DNA from: Paenibacillus_AA sp045062745
Lineage (GTDB): Bacteria; Bacillota; Bacilli; Paenibacillales; NBRC-103111
Assembly: GCF_045062745.1 (NCBI RefSeq)
Contig: NZ_JBJGED010000008.1
Span: 177,591-241,590 of the forward strand
Length of the DNA: 64,000 bases
Direction of reading: 5' to 3'
Part shown: positions 25,222 to 34,072 of the stretch, piece after piece
Numbering within the stretch: position 1 is the stretch's first letter
How the letters are laid out: every line of letters starts with the position of its first letter
The notes under the pieces: generated by a model
The model's input: only the letters and a program-made list of their open reading frames with translations
Database searches by the model: none
Told to the model about the DNA's origin: nothing
Made by a program: the position numbers and the translations under genes

Positions 25222-27072
25222 TTACATCCCCTGCGCTTCCTCAGGCGGCATGACGGGCAACGTCACCTCCACGACGGTGCCCCCGCCTGAGGCTTGCTGG
25301 AACTCAATCTGGCCCCGGTGTTCGCTGATGATCTGGAAGCTGACCATAAGCCCGAGCCCCGTTCCCTTTTCCTTCGTGCTATAAAACGGCTCGCCCAGCT
25401 TCCTGCGCAGCTCCTCGGAGATGCCTACGCCTTCGTCTTCGATTCTCACGGTCACATTACGATCCGTCCTGACATCGGCTTGAATATGAATCGTCCCCCC
25501 TTGCAGCATAGATTCGACGGCGTTCTTCAACAAGTTGACGAACACCTGCTTCAGCTTGTTCGCATCGGCATATATATCCGGCAGGTCGACCCCGTATTCC
25601 GCGGTAACGGCGATATTGCTCAAGTTCGCTTGCGCTTGGACGAGGGTCAGCACATGCTCGAGCAACGGCTGTAATGCGGTCCTGTGGTAAGTGCTCGTCT
25701 GCGGCTTGGCTAACAGCAGGAACTCGGTAATAATCCGTTCAATCTGGTCGATCTCGGTCAAGATGATCTCGCGGAAATCGGTATGCAGTCTGTTGTCCTG
25801 AGACAACTGAACGAATCCTTTGATCGCGGTGAGCGGATTGCGGATCTCATGCGCAACCCCGGCCGCCAAGTGGCCGGCGATGTTCAGCTTGTCCGAACGG
25901 CGGAGCAGCTCTTCGTCGCGCTTGCGATCCGTAATGTTGCGGGCGATGGCGGTAACGCCGACGATCCGCTCGCGCACCTTCATCGGGATCGTCGTCACGC
26001 TCAGCTCCACGACGGTACCGTCCTTGTGCAGCACACTCGTCTCCTGCTGATGCGGTTCCTCGCTCCTCATGAGCTCCGCCCATTCCGGCTCGTTATATAG
26101 GGAGTGGAAGATGCGGTCGGCAATGCCGGGACAATACAGCAATTCGCTGGCCGAGTATCCCGTCGACTCCAGGACCGAGGAATTGACGTTCTTCAGCTGT
26201 CCTTTCGCGTCGAAGGCCAGAATCATATCGGGGTTGTTGTTGAACAACGCCTTGTACTGAACGGTTGTAAGCTGGGCGGTCTCGATCGCCAGCATCCGGT
26301 CGATATAAGCCCCGATCAAAAGCAGGATGACCAGAATCGCGACCGCGATGCTGATGAGGATCGACAGCATGCCGGGCGCCAGCGTGAGCGCGAACAGCTC
26401 CGGTACGAAATGGCGGGAGTGGGCGCTATGAACCAACGCCGAATCCGAGGAGAGGAAGTGTGTGGCATACATGCCGGTATAATGCATGCTCGTCACGGCA
26501 ACCCCCAATAGGACGGCCCCGCACAGTTTCCAATAAGGGGTGTTGATGGCCGAGGCCTGATTCTGCATACGAATCGTAACATAAAGGGCCAAGTAAGAAA
26601 TCCCGATCGCGATCAGGATCGAGCACGCGAACGGGAGCAGCCGGTATTGAACGATGTAGGGGCTGTCGATCGCAGCCATCCCCACATAATGCATGGAGGC
26701 AATTCCGCAGCCCATCAGCATGCCGGCGACAAGGAAGCTATGGATACTGAGACTGCTTCGTCGAACGAGCAGCATCGAGAAGAATGAAGCGCAAATGGCC
26801 AGAAGCAGGGACAAAAGCGTAGGCATGACGCGATAGGAGAGCGGGAACGGAGTGCGCATGGCGAGCATGCCGATGAAATGCATCGTCCAGATCCCGATCC
26901 CCATCGCAACCGCGCTGCCCATCCGCCACCATTTCTGCGCCGGCCGGCCGGTGTAGAGGTTGGCGTAGCCTAACATATTGAGAGAAGAGTACGCCGATAG
27001 GATCGCGACCGCACAAGACAAGAGCACGAGCGAACCGCTGTAGCTTTTGATCGACAGGTCCTCCAGGTTCAT
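25222..27072 (-). CDS. Histidine kinase with MHYT membrane sensor and PAS domain
   Basis: Membrane sensor kinase. Seven helices (residues 1-265) carry three MHYT motifs: WTMHFIGM near 64, ASMHYVGM near 127 and TSMHYTGM near 200, proposed in this family to bind copper and sense O2, CO or NO. A PAS domain (about 275-390) and a HisKA/HATPase core follow (AAGVAHEIRNPLTAIKGF with the phospho-His near 410; GVGISEELRRKLGEPF; KGTGLGL). The H-box HEIRNPLT is the type found in sporulation kinases such as KinA and KinE. No response regulator is adjacent, so an orphan or phosphorelay kinase is likely. ATG at 27072 follows AAGGAGGAG. Confidence 0.9.
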   Translation of the reverse strand: MNLEDLSIKSYSGSLVLLSCAVAILSAYSSLNMLGYANLYTGRPAQKWWRMGSAVAMGIGIWTMHFIGMLAMRTPFPLSYRVMPTLLSLLLAICASFFSMLLVRRSSLSIHSFLVAGMLMGCGIASMHYVGMAAIDSPYIVQYRLLPFACSILIAIGISYLALYVTIRMQNQASAINTPYWKLCGAVLLGVAVTSMHYTGMYATHFLSSDSALVHSAHSRHFVPELFALTLAPGMLSILISIAVAILVILLLIGAYIDRMLAIETAQLTTVQYKALFNNNPDMILAFDAKGQLKNVNSSVLESTGYSASELLYCPGIADRIFHSLYNEPEWAELMRSEEPHQQETSVLHKDGTVVELSVTTIPMKVRERIVGVTAIARNITDRKRDEELLRRSDKLNIAGHLAAGVAHEIRNPLTAIKGFVQLSQDNRLHTDFREIILTEIDQIERIITEFLLLAKPQTSTYHRTALQPLLEHVLTLVQAQANLSNIAVTAEYGVDLPDIYADANKLKQVFVNLLKNAVESMLQGGTIHIQADVRTDRNVTVRIEDEGVGISEELRRKLGEPFYSTKEKGTGLGLMVSFQIISEHRGQIEFQQASGGGTVVEVTLPVMPPEEAQGM

Positions 27073-27157
27073 CAGTAGCTCCTCCTTCCTGATGGAGACC
27101 GAGCAGCAGATTCAATCGTGTTCATGGTACACGGGTCGGCCGTTGTCGGGAAGTGCG

Positions 27158-28222
27158 CTACTGCCCTTTTTTGGCCTCCGGCGTCATAGGACTTTTTCCC
27201 CCGTCCTTCCAATATACCGCCACCTTGTCATATAACCCGTAATAGATGTTGCCGTACCGCAGATCGGGAGGCAGCTCATCCGCTAGCCGAATCTCCGCAA
27301 TTTCGTACGCGGGAAGCTCGCCCAACCGCCGCACCTCCGCGACATACACCATGCCGAAGCTGCCATGAAGCGCATAGACGCCAACAGGGGTCAGTTCATA
27401 CTCGAGCGCGCCCGTCTCTTCATACAGTTCGCGTCCGGCCGCCTGCGCATTCGTCTCGCCTTCCTCCCGCTTCCCGCCAGGCAGCTCCCAGACGGTCTGA
27501 TTGCGGTTGCGAATGAGAATGAATTGCCCGTTCATCCTCGCGAAAATAACGGTGTACTTCAACAGCCGATCGTCCATCTCCACGAGGCCGTACCACTCCC
27601 CGCGAAGCTCCGTTTGCTGCAAAATCGTGGCGAGCGCTTCGGCCGTTCCGATCGGATACAGCTTGACCGCCGGATCGGGCGGTTCCCGGTCTCCCGCGTA
27701 CAGCTCAGCCCCCTCATCCAGAAGCTGCCGGAGCGAAGCGCGCCGGGTGAGGCTGCCAATGACCTGCTCGCGGCTCAGTGTGAGCAGTCCCGCCACTTCG
27801 TCCGGCTTGAGCTCCCCGGGCTCCGTCAACAGCCGCGCCTGGTAAATGACAATGTGGTACACCCCTCCCGCTCTCGGGCTGCCGGGCAGGTGAATCATCT
27901 CGAAGATCGCGAGAGGCCGAACCGCATCACTCGCGTCCACGATGCGAAACGAGCCGTCAGTCCCAAGATAGAGCGTCTCCCCTGGGTAGGCGATATACTC
28001 GATTCGCGCCCCAATCTCCTCCATCGCTTCTCTCCGCCCGCAATCGAGCAAGCTCTCGCCCGGCTCCAGATGCCCTCCGATGCCGGCGAAGAACATTTCG
28101 CCGGCAGCAAGCCGATGTCGCGATCCCGCCAAGAAAAACATGTATGCCCCGGTTCCCGTCAAGAGAGCGAGGCCGACCCCGATCTCGGCATCCGCAGGGA
28201 TATGATCGAGCACGGTGCTCAT
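27158..28222 (-). CDS. Protein with two tandem Nudix domains
   Basis: Cytosolic protein of 354 residues with two Nudix hydrolase domains, each with an intact box. Box 1 (about residues 48-70) reads GGHLEPGESLLDCGRREAME plus EIG; box 2 (about 255-277) reads GGKREEGETNAQAAGRELYE plus ETG. Both retain the metal-binding REXXEE pattern. ATG at 28222 overlaps the stop of the upstream MHYT hybrid kinase as ATGA, so it is translationally coupled to that sensor. A second MHYT kinase follows 85 bases downstream. Substrates are unknown; the arrangement suggests a nucleotide-derived signal or damage product handled alongside the kinases. Confidence 0.85.
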   Translation of the reverse strand: MSTVLDHIPADAEIGVGLALLTGTGAYMFFLAGSRHRLAAGEMFFAGIGGHLEPGESLLDCGRREAMEEIGARIEYIAYPGETLYLGTDGSFRIVDASDAVRPLAIFEMIHLPGSPRAGGVYHIVIYQARLLTEPGELKPDEVAGLLTLSREQVIGSLTRRASLRQLLDEGAELYAGDREPPDPAVKLYPIGTAEALATILQQTELRGEWYGLVEMDDRLLKYTVIFARMNGQFILIRNRNQTVWELPGGKREEGETNAQAAGRELYEETGALEYELTPVGVYALHGSFGMVYVAEVRRLGELPAYEIAEIRLADELPPDLRYGNIYYGLYDKVAVYWKDGGKSPMTPEAKKGQ

Positions 28223-30618
28223 ACGGCCCCTTCCTTCGCCGGATCGGCCGCTTTGTGGAAGCGGCGAACCTCGGCTAGCAGCGATCGCGGATCGAAGGAG
28301 CCCTTCTGCAGCACCGCGTTTACGTAGCCGTTCAATTGGAGCCGGTCCTCCGACGTGATCGTCTTCGCCGTTACAACGACGATCGGGATGGCGCTCCATG
28401 CCTCCCGCTTGCGCAGCTCGACGATGAACTGGAAGCCGTCCATCTCCGGCATCATCAGATCGAGCAGGATAAGCGCCGGCACCTCCTCCGCCACCCGGTC
28501 CAAGCCGATTCGCCCATTGCCGGCTTGCGTCACGACATAGCCTTCTTTGCGCAGCAGCTTCGTCATCATCTCGCTCGTCGTCTCGTCGTCCTCGATCACG
28601 AGGACGGTCTGCTCGCTCCGCTTCTCGATATATTTGTCCAAAATCCCCATCAATTGGTCCCGCTGCAGAGGCTTCGACAAAAATTCGGATGCCCCGAGCG
28701 AATAGCCGAGCTGCTTGTCATTCGTAACCGACCAGATCGCGACAGGGATGTCCTGAAGCCCCGGATCGCTCTTCAGCGCCGACAGCACGCTCCACCCGTC
28801 CATGCTCGGCATGAGAATGTCGAGCACGATCATCTTGGGCCGCAGCTTGCGCGCCAGCTTCAGCCCCTCCTGACCGCTCTCCGCGAAGGCGAGCTCCCAG
28901 CCCTCTTTGGCCAAGTACCGTTTGAGCAGCTGCTGATTGGACGGCTCGTCGTCGATCAGCAATATACTGGCTTCCGGGGTGTCGCCCGGCGTTTCGCCAT
29001 CTGCCCGCTCATCGGCCCCGTCCGGCTGAGCCGCCGGTCCGGTATGCGCCGCAGGTTGCAGCGGAAGCCAGCAGGTGAAGGTGCTCCCGGTTCCCAGCTC
29101 GCTCTCCACCCGAATATCGCCGCCCATAATGTGGCAGAACTGCTGGCTGATCGCAAGGCCGAGACCGGTGCCGCCATATTGGCGCGTCGTCGAGCTGTCC
29201 GCCTGCGTGAACGGCTGGAACAGCTTCTCCGTCTGCTCGGGGGTCATGCCGATTCCGGTATCGCGAACACGGAAGATGAACCCGGTGGCCGGTCCTCTCG
29301 ACTCGGCGAACACCTCGAAGCCAATCGTCCCGTCCTTCGTGAATTTGCTCGCATTGCTCAGCAGATTGAGCAAAATTTGCCTCAGCTTCGTGACGTCGAC
29401 CGTCATGTTCCCGTCCTCCAGCCGCACGTCCAGCCGGTTGCCGTTCGCTTCGATGAGCGGTTTCACGGTCGTGATCACTTCCTGGGCGATGCCGACGACG
29501 CTGCACGGCTCGAAGTAAACCTCCATCTTGCCGGCCTCGATCTTGGAGATGTCCAGAATGTCGTTGATGAGCGCGAGCAAATGCTTCCCGGCTTTGCCGA
29601 TCTTCGCGAGGTCTTCGGCGAACGCCGGCTCGCCCATATCTTCAGCTTCCTCCATGAGCATCTCGCTGTAGCCGATGATCGCGTTGAGCGGCGTCCTCAG
29701 CTCATGGCTCATATTGGCCAGAAACTGGCTCTTGACCCGATTCGCCTCGATCGCCGCGTCATGCGCCTGCTCGAGCTGGGCGGTGCGCTCCCGGACCAGC
29801 TCCTCCAGATGATTGTTCAGCTGCAGCAGCTCTTGATTTTTGGCATACAGCTCCTCGGTTTTGAGCTGGATTTCCGAGTCCTTGGACGACAACCGCTTGG
29901 AGATGAAAATGCCGAACAAGGACAATCCCAGCGTGAACAAAGTCCCGCCGGCGATGAAGTAACCGATCCATTTCTGGTCGAGCACGGTGCCGGAGACGAC
30001 GGACGAAGCGTCAGGCATATGAAAATGCGCGGCCCACATGCCCGTATAGTGCATCCCCACAACGGCGGCTCCCATCACTAGACCGCTCCCGAGCTTCTTC
30101 CAAATCTCGCCGCGCTCCCCATCTTTGCGGAAATAAAACGCCAGCCACAACGCTGCGATCGAGGCGACGATGGCGATCAGGATGGAAAGAATAAAAATCG
30201 CGGGGCTGTAATTCATCGGGACGATCATGGCCGCCATGCCTATGTAATGCATCGCCGAGATGCCGGTCGCGAGCAGCAGTCCGCCGCCGATCAACCGCTT
30301 GATCGTCAACCGGTCCCGGCTTACGACGAACAGCGCGATGAACGAGGCGACGATCGCCGGAAGAATCGAGACGAGCACCCACTCGAGACTGTAGGCGACC
30401 GGCATCGGCAGCGAGAAGGCGAGCATCCCGACGAAATGCATCGACCAGATGCCCATCCCCATCACGACCGCGCCGAACGACAACCACAGCGAGCGGCTGC
30501 TTCCCCGCGTCGAGGTGACTCTTCCTGCCAAGTCCAGCACGGTGTATGAAGCCATAACCGCTACGACATACGAGAATACGACAAGCATCGAATCATAAGT
30601 ACCCGCTACGTGTTCCAA
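28219..30618 (-). CDS. Hybrid histidine kinase with MHYT sensor and two receiver domains
   Basis: Large sensor kinase of 799 residues. Seven helices (1-240) carry WSMHFVGM (58-65), SAMHYIGM (121-128) and VGMHYTGM (187-194). A coiled segment (245-295) leads to HisKA with phospho-His near 304 (MSHELRTPLNAIIGYSEML), HATPase (ending about 525), then two receiver domains: LLIDDEPSNQQLL...IVLDILMPSMDG and VLVIEDDETTSEMM...LILLDLMMPEMDG, each with its phospho-acceptor Asp. No DNA-binding output is present, so phosphate must go on to another protein. TTG at 30618 is chosen for AGAGGG at about 8 bases; upstream in-frame codons overlap a structured intergenic element. Stop overlaps the Nudix gene start (ATGA). 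Confidence 0.88.
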   Translation of the reverse strand: MEHVAGTYDSMLVVFSYVVAVMASYTVLDLAGRVTSTRGSSRSLWLSFGAVVMGMGIWSMHFVGMLAFSLPMPVAYSLEWVLVSILPAIVASFIALFVVSRDRLTIKRLIGGGLLLATGISAMHYIGMAAMIVPMNYSPAIFILSILIAIVASIAALWLAFYFRKDGERGEIWKKLGSGLVMGAAVVGMHYTGMWAAHFHMPDASSVVSGTVLDQKWIGYFIAGGTLFTLGLSLFGIFISKRLSSKDSEIQLKTEELYAKNQELLQLNNHLEELVRERTAQLEQAHDAAIEANRVKSQFLANMSHELRTPLNAIIGYSEMLMEEAEDMGEPAFAEDLAKIGKAGKHLLALINDILDISKIEAGKMEVYFEPCSVVGIAQEVITTVKPLIEANGNRLDVRLEDGNMTVDVTKLRQILLNLLSNASKFTKDGTIGFEVFAESRGPATGFIFRVRDTGIGMTPEQTEKLFQPFTQADSSTTRQYGGTGLGLAISQQFCHIMGGDIRVESELGTGSTFTCWLPLQPAAHTGPAAQPDGADERADGETPGDTPEASILLIDDEPSNQQLLKRYLAKEGWELAFAESGQEGLKLARKLRPKMIVLDILMPSMDGWSVLSALKSDPGLQDIPVAIWSVTNDKQLGYSLGASEFLSKPLQRDQLMGILDKYIEKRSEQTVLVIEDDETTSEMMTKLLRKEGYVVTQAGNGRIGLDRVAEEVPALILLDLMMPEMDGFQFIVELRKREAWSAIPIVVVTAKTITSEDRLQLNGYVNAVLQKGSFDPRSLLAEVRRFHKAADPAKEGAV

Positions 30619-30655
30619 CCTAGATCCCTCTTTTCTCAAAAAAGCATATAGAAGT

Positions 30656-30661
30656 ATTATA
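30656..30661 (-). promoter_or_regulatory. Possible -10 box before the MHYT hybrid kinase
   Basis: A perfect TATAAT on the minus strand 38 bases before the chosen start; no clear -35 hexamer at the usual spacing. Confidence 0.4.
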
Positions 30662-30709
30662 CAATACGTTGCCTTCCAATTTGTTGATAGATTTCGAGGA
30701 ACGCCAATA

Positions 30710-30778
30710 GGACGGCAATAAGATTGCCGTCCGATCGTTGAGAACCTAAGCCGGGTTATGGCCAACGATCTTGCCGTC
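30710..30778. other. Structured intergenic element with two alternative pairings
   Basis: GGACGGCAAT (30710-30719) pairs perfectly with ATTGCCGTCC (30723-30732) over a 3-base loop. GATCGTTG (30733-30740) pairs with CAACGATC (30763-30770) around an inner AACC/GGTT. A second TTGCCGTC at 30771-30778 could compete for the left arm GACGGCAA and enclose the middle hairpin. It lies between the stop of the DUF6220-like gene and the MHYT kinase. No T run follows, so it is not a standard terminator. Confidence 0.5.
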
Positions 30779-31166
30779 AGGCGACAGAAGCTTCCCCCGG
30801 ACGAAGCCAAGTCCAAGACCGCTTGCACAGATGCAGCGTCGCCCAGAACAGCAGCAGCGCATTGACCGGATGGAACGCCGCAATCATCCACCGTTCCGAG
30901 AAGAGCTGGGCGGACACATATTGCAGCGAGGTCATGCCGAAGACGATCAAGCTGAGCCACCTCAGCCAGCCCCGGATTCCCCCCGCGAAGGAGAGGAGGA
31001 ACATAATCAAGGCTAACTTATCAAAATACCGGACGAATACGATATGAAGCTTCCAGCCCGACGCTTCGCCGAACACCCCCATCCCCGCGAAAAACGTTTG
31101 AACGACTACACTAAGCATCAGAAGCGCCGCCATGATTGCAAATAACGTTCTAGCCATCCTCTTCAT
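30777..31166 (-). CDS. Small four-helix membrane protein, DUF6220-like
   Basis: Integral membrane protein of 129 residues with about four helices and short loops; I relate it to the DUF6220 type by pattern (VVQTFFAGMGVFG at the first helix, FHPVNALLLFW at the last), without certainty. ATG at 31166 is chosen for GAGGGG at 9 bases; the ATG at 31172 is too close. It overlaps neither neighbour and lies 25 bases after the preceding membrane-protein gene, in the same direction as the HK/RR pair, so it is the last gene of that operon. Function unknown. Confidence 0.65.
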   Translation of the reverse strand: MKRMARTLFAIMAALLMLSVVVQTFFAGMGVFGEASGWKLHIVFVRYFDKLALIMFLLSFAGGIRGWLRWLSLIVFGMTSLQYVSAQLFSERWMIAAFHPVNALLLFWATLHLCKRSWTWLRPGEASVA

Positions 31167-31191
31167 CCCCATCTTCCCCTCTCTTGTGCGC

Positions 31192-31698
31192 TCACACGCG
31201 CGATACTCGTTTGCCCCAAGGCTTGAACACCGAGACGAACACCATGGAGACCAAAGACAACACTTGAAATACAAGGCCGAGCCACAGCTGCTGGTTGTTC
31301 ATTACGAACGCCGGATCGTCCAGCGCCCGCATTCCTTCCTCCGCAATCATCGTCACGCCGTTCAAGCTCCAGTAGTAAAAGCCCACGACCCCGACCGCTA
31401 CGGACAGCGCCGTCATTATGATCTTGTAGACGATCCAGTAATAGCGGAGGAGTCCCCAGTGCGTAAAAACCGACAGGATTACACCTGTGACGACCGATCC
31501 GATGCTGGAGGCGCGGATGCTGGAAGTGGCCAAGAGGTGCATCACCGTATAGCTGGCTCGAAGCACGTCCTCATCTTCCGTAACCAGAGAGGCGATGACG
31601 AGCACTACGATGACGGCGGTACAGCCGAGCAAGATGCCCGTAAACGTCAGATGGAGGCCGAGCATCGCTTTTTTCCAACCTGGAGACAATCTCTTCAT
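31192..31698 (-). CDS. Four-helix membrane protein (DUF2269-like)
   Basis: Integral membrane protein of 168 residues. Hydrophobic helices lie at about 12-35, 55-82, 88-110 and 140-160, with HLLATSSIRASSIGSVVTGVILSVFTHWGL the most conserved-looking stretch, which resembles DUF2269-type small membrane proteins. ATG at 31698 follows AGGAGG at 10 bases. It lies 29 bases downstream of the OmpR-type regulator and 25 before another small membrane protein. The position suggests a target or accessory of the two-component system, an inference from context only. Confidence 0.65.
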   Translation of the reverse strand: MKRLSPGWKKAMLGLHLTFTGILLGCTAVIVVLVIASLVTEDEDVLRASYTVMHLLATSSIRASSIGSVVTGVILSVFTHWGLLRYYWIVYKIIMTALSVAVGVVGFYYWSLNGVTMIAEEGMRALDDPAFVMNNQQLWLGLVFQVLSLVSMVFVSVFKPWGKRVSRV

Positions 31699-31727
31699 CG
31701 CGAAACAACCTCCTCTCCCCTCAATTT

Positions 31728-32441
31728 CTACACATTGAACCTGTACCCGACGCCCCACACCGTGTCGATATACCGGGGCTTTGACGGATCCCGCTCGATT
31801 TTGTCCCGGAGCTTGCTGATGTGGACCGTGACCGTAGCGTTATCGCCCATCGCGTCCAGGCTCCAGATCCGTTCGAACAGCTCTTCCTTGCGAAAAACCC
31901 GGTTCGGATGCTGCACGAGGAAGAGCAATAGCTCAAACTCCTTGGTCGTGAACGGCACCTCGTCCTCCCGGACGTACACTTTGCGGGACCCCGTATCGAT
32001 GCGCAGGCCGTCCAAGCGGATGATCTCCTGCCTATGTGAATCGTCTTCGTCCTTCCCAGCGCCCGAAGTCAACCGATCGAAGCGGGCGAGATGTGCCTTC
32101 ACTCTGGCGACGAGCTCCCCGAGACTGAACGGCTTGATCATATAGTCATCCGCGCCCTGGCCGAAGCCGACGATCTTGTCGACTTCCTCTTTCTTGGCGG
32201 AGACGATCAAGATCGGGATGTTCTTGCGCTCCCGGACGCGCCGGCATATCTCGTATCCATCCAGGCCGGGCAGCATCAAATCGAGCAGGATGAGATCGAT
32301 CGGCTCGTCAAGCGCCATCTGAAGCCCCTCATCCCCGTTCGCGGCGATCAGCACCCGATAGCCGGCCGCTTGCAAGTAATCCTGCTGCACTTCGGCAATG
32401 ACGGCATCGTCTTCAATGATCAGAATCGTTCTTGTCGTCAT
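31728..32441 (-). CDS. OmpR/PhoB-type response regulator
   Basis: Two-component response regulator of 237 residues. The receiver (1-118) has IIEDD, the phospho-acceptor Asp in LILLDLMLPGLDGYE (about 54), ILIVSAKKE and the lysine in DDYMIKPF. A winged-helix domain (145-235) has VPFTTKEFELLLFL and VTVHISKLRDKIE with the terminal VWGVGYRF. ATG at 32441 overlaps the stop of the kinase gene as ATGA. It probably controls the two downstream membrane genes and itself; candidate direct repeats lie in the promoter at 33943-33970. Confidence 0.93.
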   Translation of the reverse strand: MTTRTILIIEDDAVIAEVQQDYLQAAGYRVLIAANGDEGLQMALDEPIDLILLDLMLPGLDGYEICRRVRERKNIPILIVSAKKEEVDKIVGFGQGADDYMIKPFSLGELVARVKAHLARFDRLTSGAGKDEDDSHRQEIIRLDGLRIDTGSRKVYVREDEVPFTTKEFELLLFLVQHPNRVFRKEELFERIWSLDAMGDNATVTVHISKLRDKIERDPSKPRYIDTVWGVGYRFNV

Positions 32442-33904
32442 GGTTCGCTCGGTCCTTTCGTCAGCTTCAGCTGAATCGTGATGCACATGCCTTCGCCCGG
32501 CGCGCTGTCCGCCCACACCCGTCCGCCGTGCTCGGCGACGATCTGCTCCACGATGGCGAGACCGAGTCCGCTGCCTCCGGTGTCCGCACTGCGCGCCGGA
32601 TCGTCGCGATAGAAGCTCTCGAAGATGTGCGGCAGGCCGGCCCGATCCATGCCGGTCCCGTTGTCGCGAATGCTGACCGTCGCTTCGGTCGGGCCGGCCG
32701 TCAAGCGAATGTCGAGGCGCCGCGGCTCGTGCACCATGTACTTCACGCTGTTGTCCACGATGTTGAGCAGCACGCGGCGCAGCTTCTCGCGATCCGCCAT
32801 TACGTAGACCGGACCTGAGCTCTCCGCCGCAAGGGACGTCTCCATCGCCGGCCTCGACGGATCCTGCCCCAGCTCGTCGACGAAAGATTCCAGGTAGGCA
32901 TTCAGCTCCACCGGCTCCATATGAAACGGAACCTTCCCCATGTCCAGCTTCGAGAACAGGAACAACTCCTCGATCAGCCGGTTCATGTCCGAGGCCTTCC
33001 GCCGGATCATGCCGTAATACTTGCTCCTCTTCTCCGGCGTATCGGCGATTCCGTCCTGCAGCCCTTCCGCGCAATGGCTGATCGCCGTGATCGGCGTCTT
33101 CAGGTCGTGCGAGATGTGGGCGAGCAGCGCCTTGCGGTTGTCCTCGTAATGCAGTTGGGTGGCGATCGACTCCCGCAGGCGCAGCCGCATCTCCTCGAAC
33201 GTCCGCCCGACATCGCCCAATTCATCCTTGCCCAAGTCGGTCAGCGGAACGTCTAGATTGCCTTCCTTGATATGCTGCGCCGCCTTGCCCAGGTCGCGGA
33301 GCGGGTTCAGAATGCTGCGCGAGACGAGCCATGTGAGGACACCGTTCGTGGCGCCTACGACGAGCAGGAGCATGAGGAAGAGAAGCGGAACGAATCGAAA
33401 GGGAGGCGGTATGTCGCCGGTGCGCGTGAGCACATAGAGCTCCCCGGAGCTCTGATCGGGGAAGGCGATCGGGCTGCGCGCCACGGTGTACGACTGCTCC
33501 TGCACCTTCAGTGCGGGGTGAAACCGCGGTGTTCCCGACTGCTCCGAATAGGCCCGAATACGCTCCAGGGTGCCTGCGCCCTGCAGAAAATCGGTGGCGT
33601 ACACCGTCTGGCCGGCCCGCTCTACGACCAGACCCGACTGCCGGGCGGTTAGCTCGACATCGATGCTCCGGAGGAAGGCGCCGTCCAGAAGCCGGCCGGC
33701 GTCATACCGGGCGACGAACGCCAATCCGTCCCGAAGCTCGCTCGACGCGGCGAACGGATTGCCCCGGTCCGGTCCCCATCCGGGTGCAGTCCCCTCGTGC
33801 CGGAATACAAGCGAGAACAGCAGGATCGCGGTCGCCGCGAACACCAGGACCGGAATGGCGACCATGGCGGCATAGGACAGCAGCAGTTTTTTGCGAATGG
33901 ACAT
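32438..33904 (-). CDS. Membrane sensor histidine kinase (HAMP-HisKA)
   Basis: Sensor of the downstream OmpR-type regulator. The 488 residues have a first membrane helix (8-33), an extracytoplasmic sensor of about 140 residues, a second helix (about 180-200), a HAMP linker, HisKA with phospho-His in LLAHISHDLKTPITAISHC (about 275) and an HATPase with NIVDNSVKY, RDNGTGMDRAGL and GSGLGLAIVEQIV. ATG at 33904 follows GGAGGA. The sensor has no recognised domain, so the signal is unknown. Operon order HK-RR-two small membrane proteins. Confidence 0.93.
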   Translation of the reverse strand: MSIRKKLLLSYAAMVAIPVLVFAATAILLFSLVFRHEGTAPGWGPDRGNPFAASSELRDGLAFVARYDAGRLLDGAFLRSIDVELTARQSGLVVERAGQTVYATDFLQGAGTLERIRAYSEQSGTPRFHPALKVQEQSYTVARSPIAFPDQSSGELYVLTRTGDIPPPFRFVPLLFLMLLLVVGATNGVLTWLVSRSILNPLRDLGKAAQHIKEGNLDVPLTDLGKDELGDVGRTFEEMRLRLRESIATQLHYEDNRKALLAHISHDLKTPITAISHCAEGLQDGIADTPEKRSKYYGMIRRKASDMNRLIEELFLFSKLDMGKVPFHMEPVELNAYLESFVDELGQDPSRPAMETSLAAESSGPVYVMADREKLRRVLLNIVDNSVKYMVHEPRRLDIRLTAGPTEATVSIRDNGTGMDRAGLPHIFESFYRDDPARSADTGGSGLGLAIVEQIVAEHGGRVWADSAPGEGMCITIQLKLTKGPSEP

Positions 33905-33942
33905 GAGGCGTCCTCCTTCCCTTACTACTAGCTTAGCCCAAA

Positions 33943-33970
33943 CGTATAAACGAGCCGTAAATGAAGTCTA
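33943..33970 (-). promoter_or_regulatory. Candidate promoter of the HK/RR operon with overlapping repeats
   Basis: On the minus strand TAGACT (33965-33970), a 16-base spacer and TATACG (33943-33948), about 40 bases before the kinase ATG. ATTTACGG and GTTTATACG lie 11 bases apart across the spacer and -10, the periodicity typical of OmpR-family binding. Confidence 0.45.
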
Positions 33971-34005
33971 AAAAAAGTATAAAATCGCTTCTACCGATAC
34001 GCGAG

Positions 34006-34039
34006 CAAAAAAGAGCATCCACATGAATGTGAATGCTCT
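34006..34039 (-). terminator. Terminator of the UxaC-like gene
   Basis: AGAGCATTCACAT and ATGTGGATGCTCT pair with one mismatch on the minus strand, followed by six T. It lies about 35 bases past the stop. Confidence 0.75.
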
Positions 34040-34072
34040 CGGGGTGATCTTACGGATGCTCGTTAAAAACCT

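Noticed and set aside
30710..30732. First intergenic hairpin as a rho-independent terminator of the HK/RR operon
   Set aside because: No T run follows on the minus strand.
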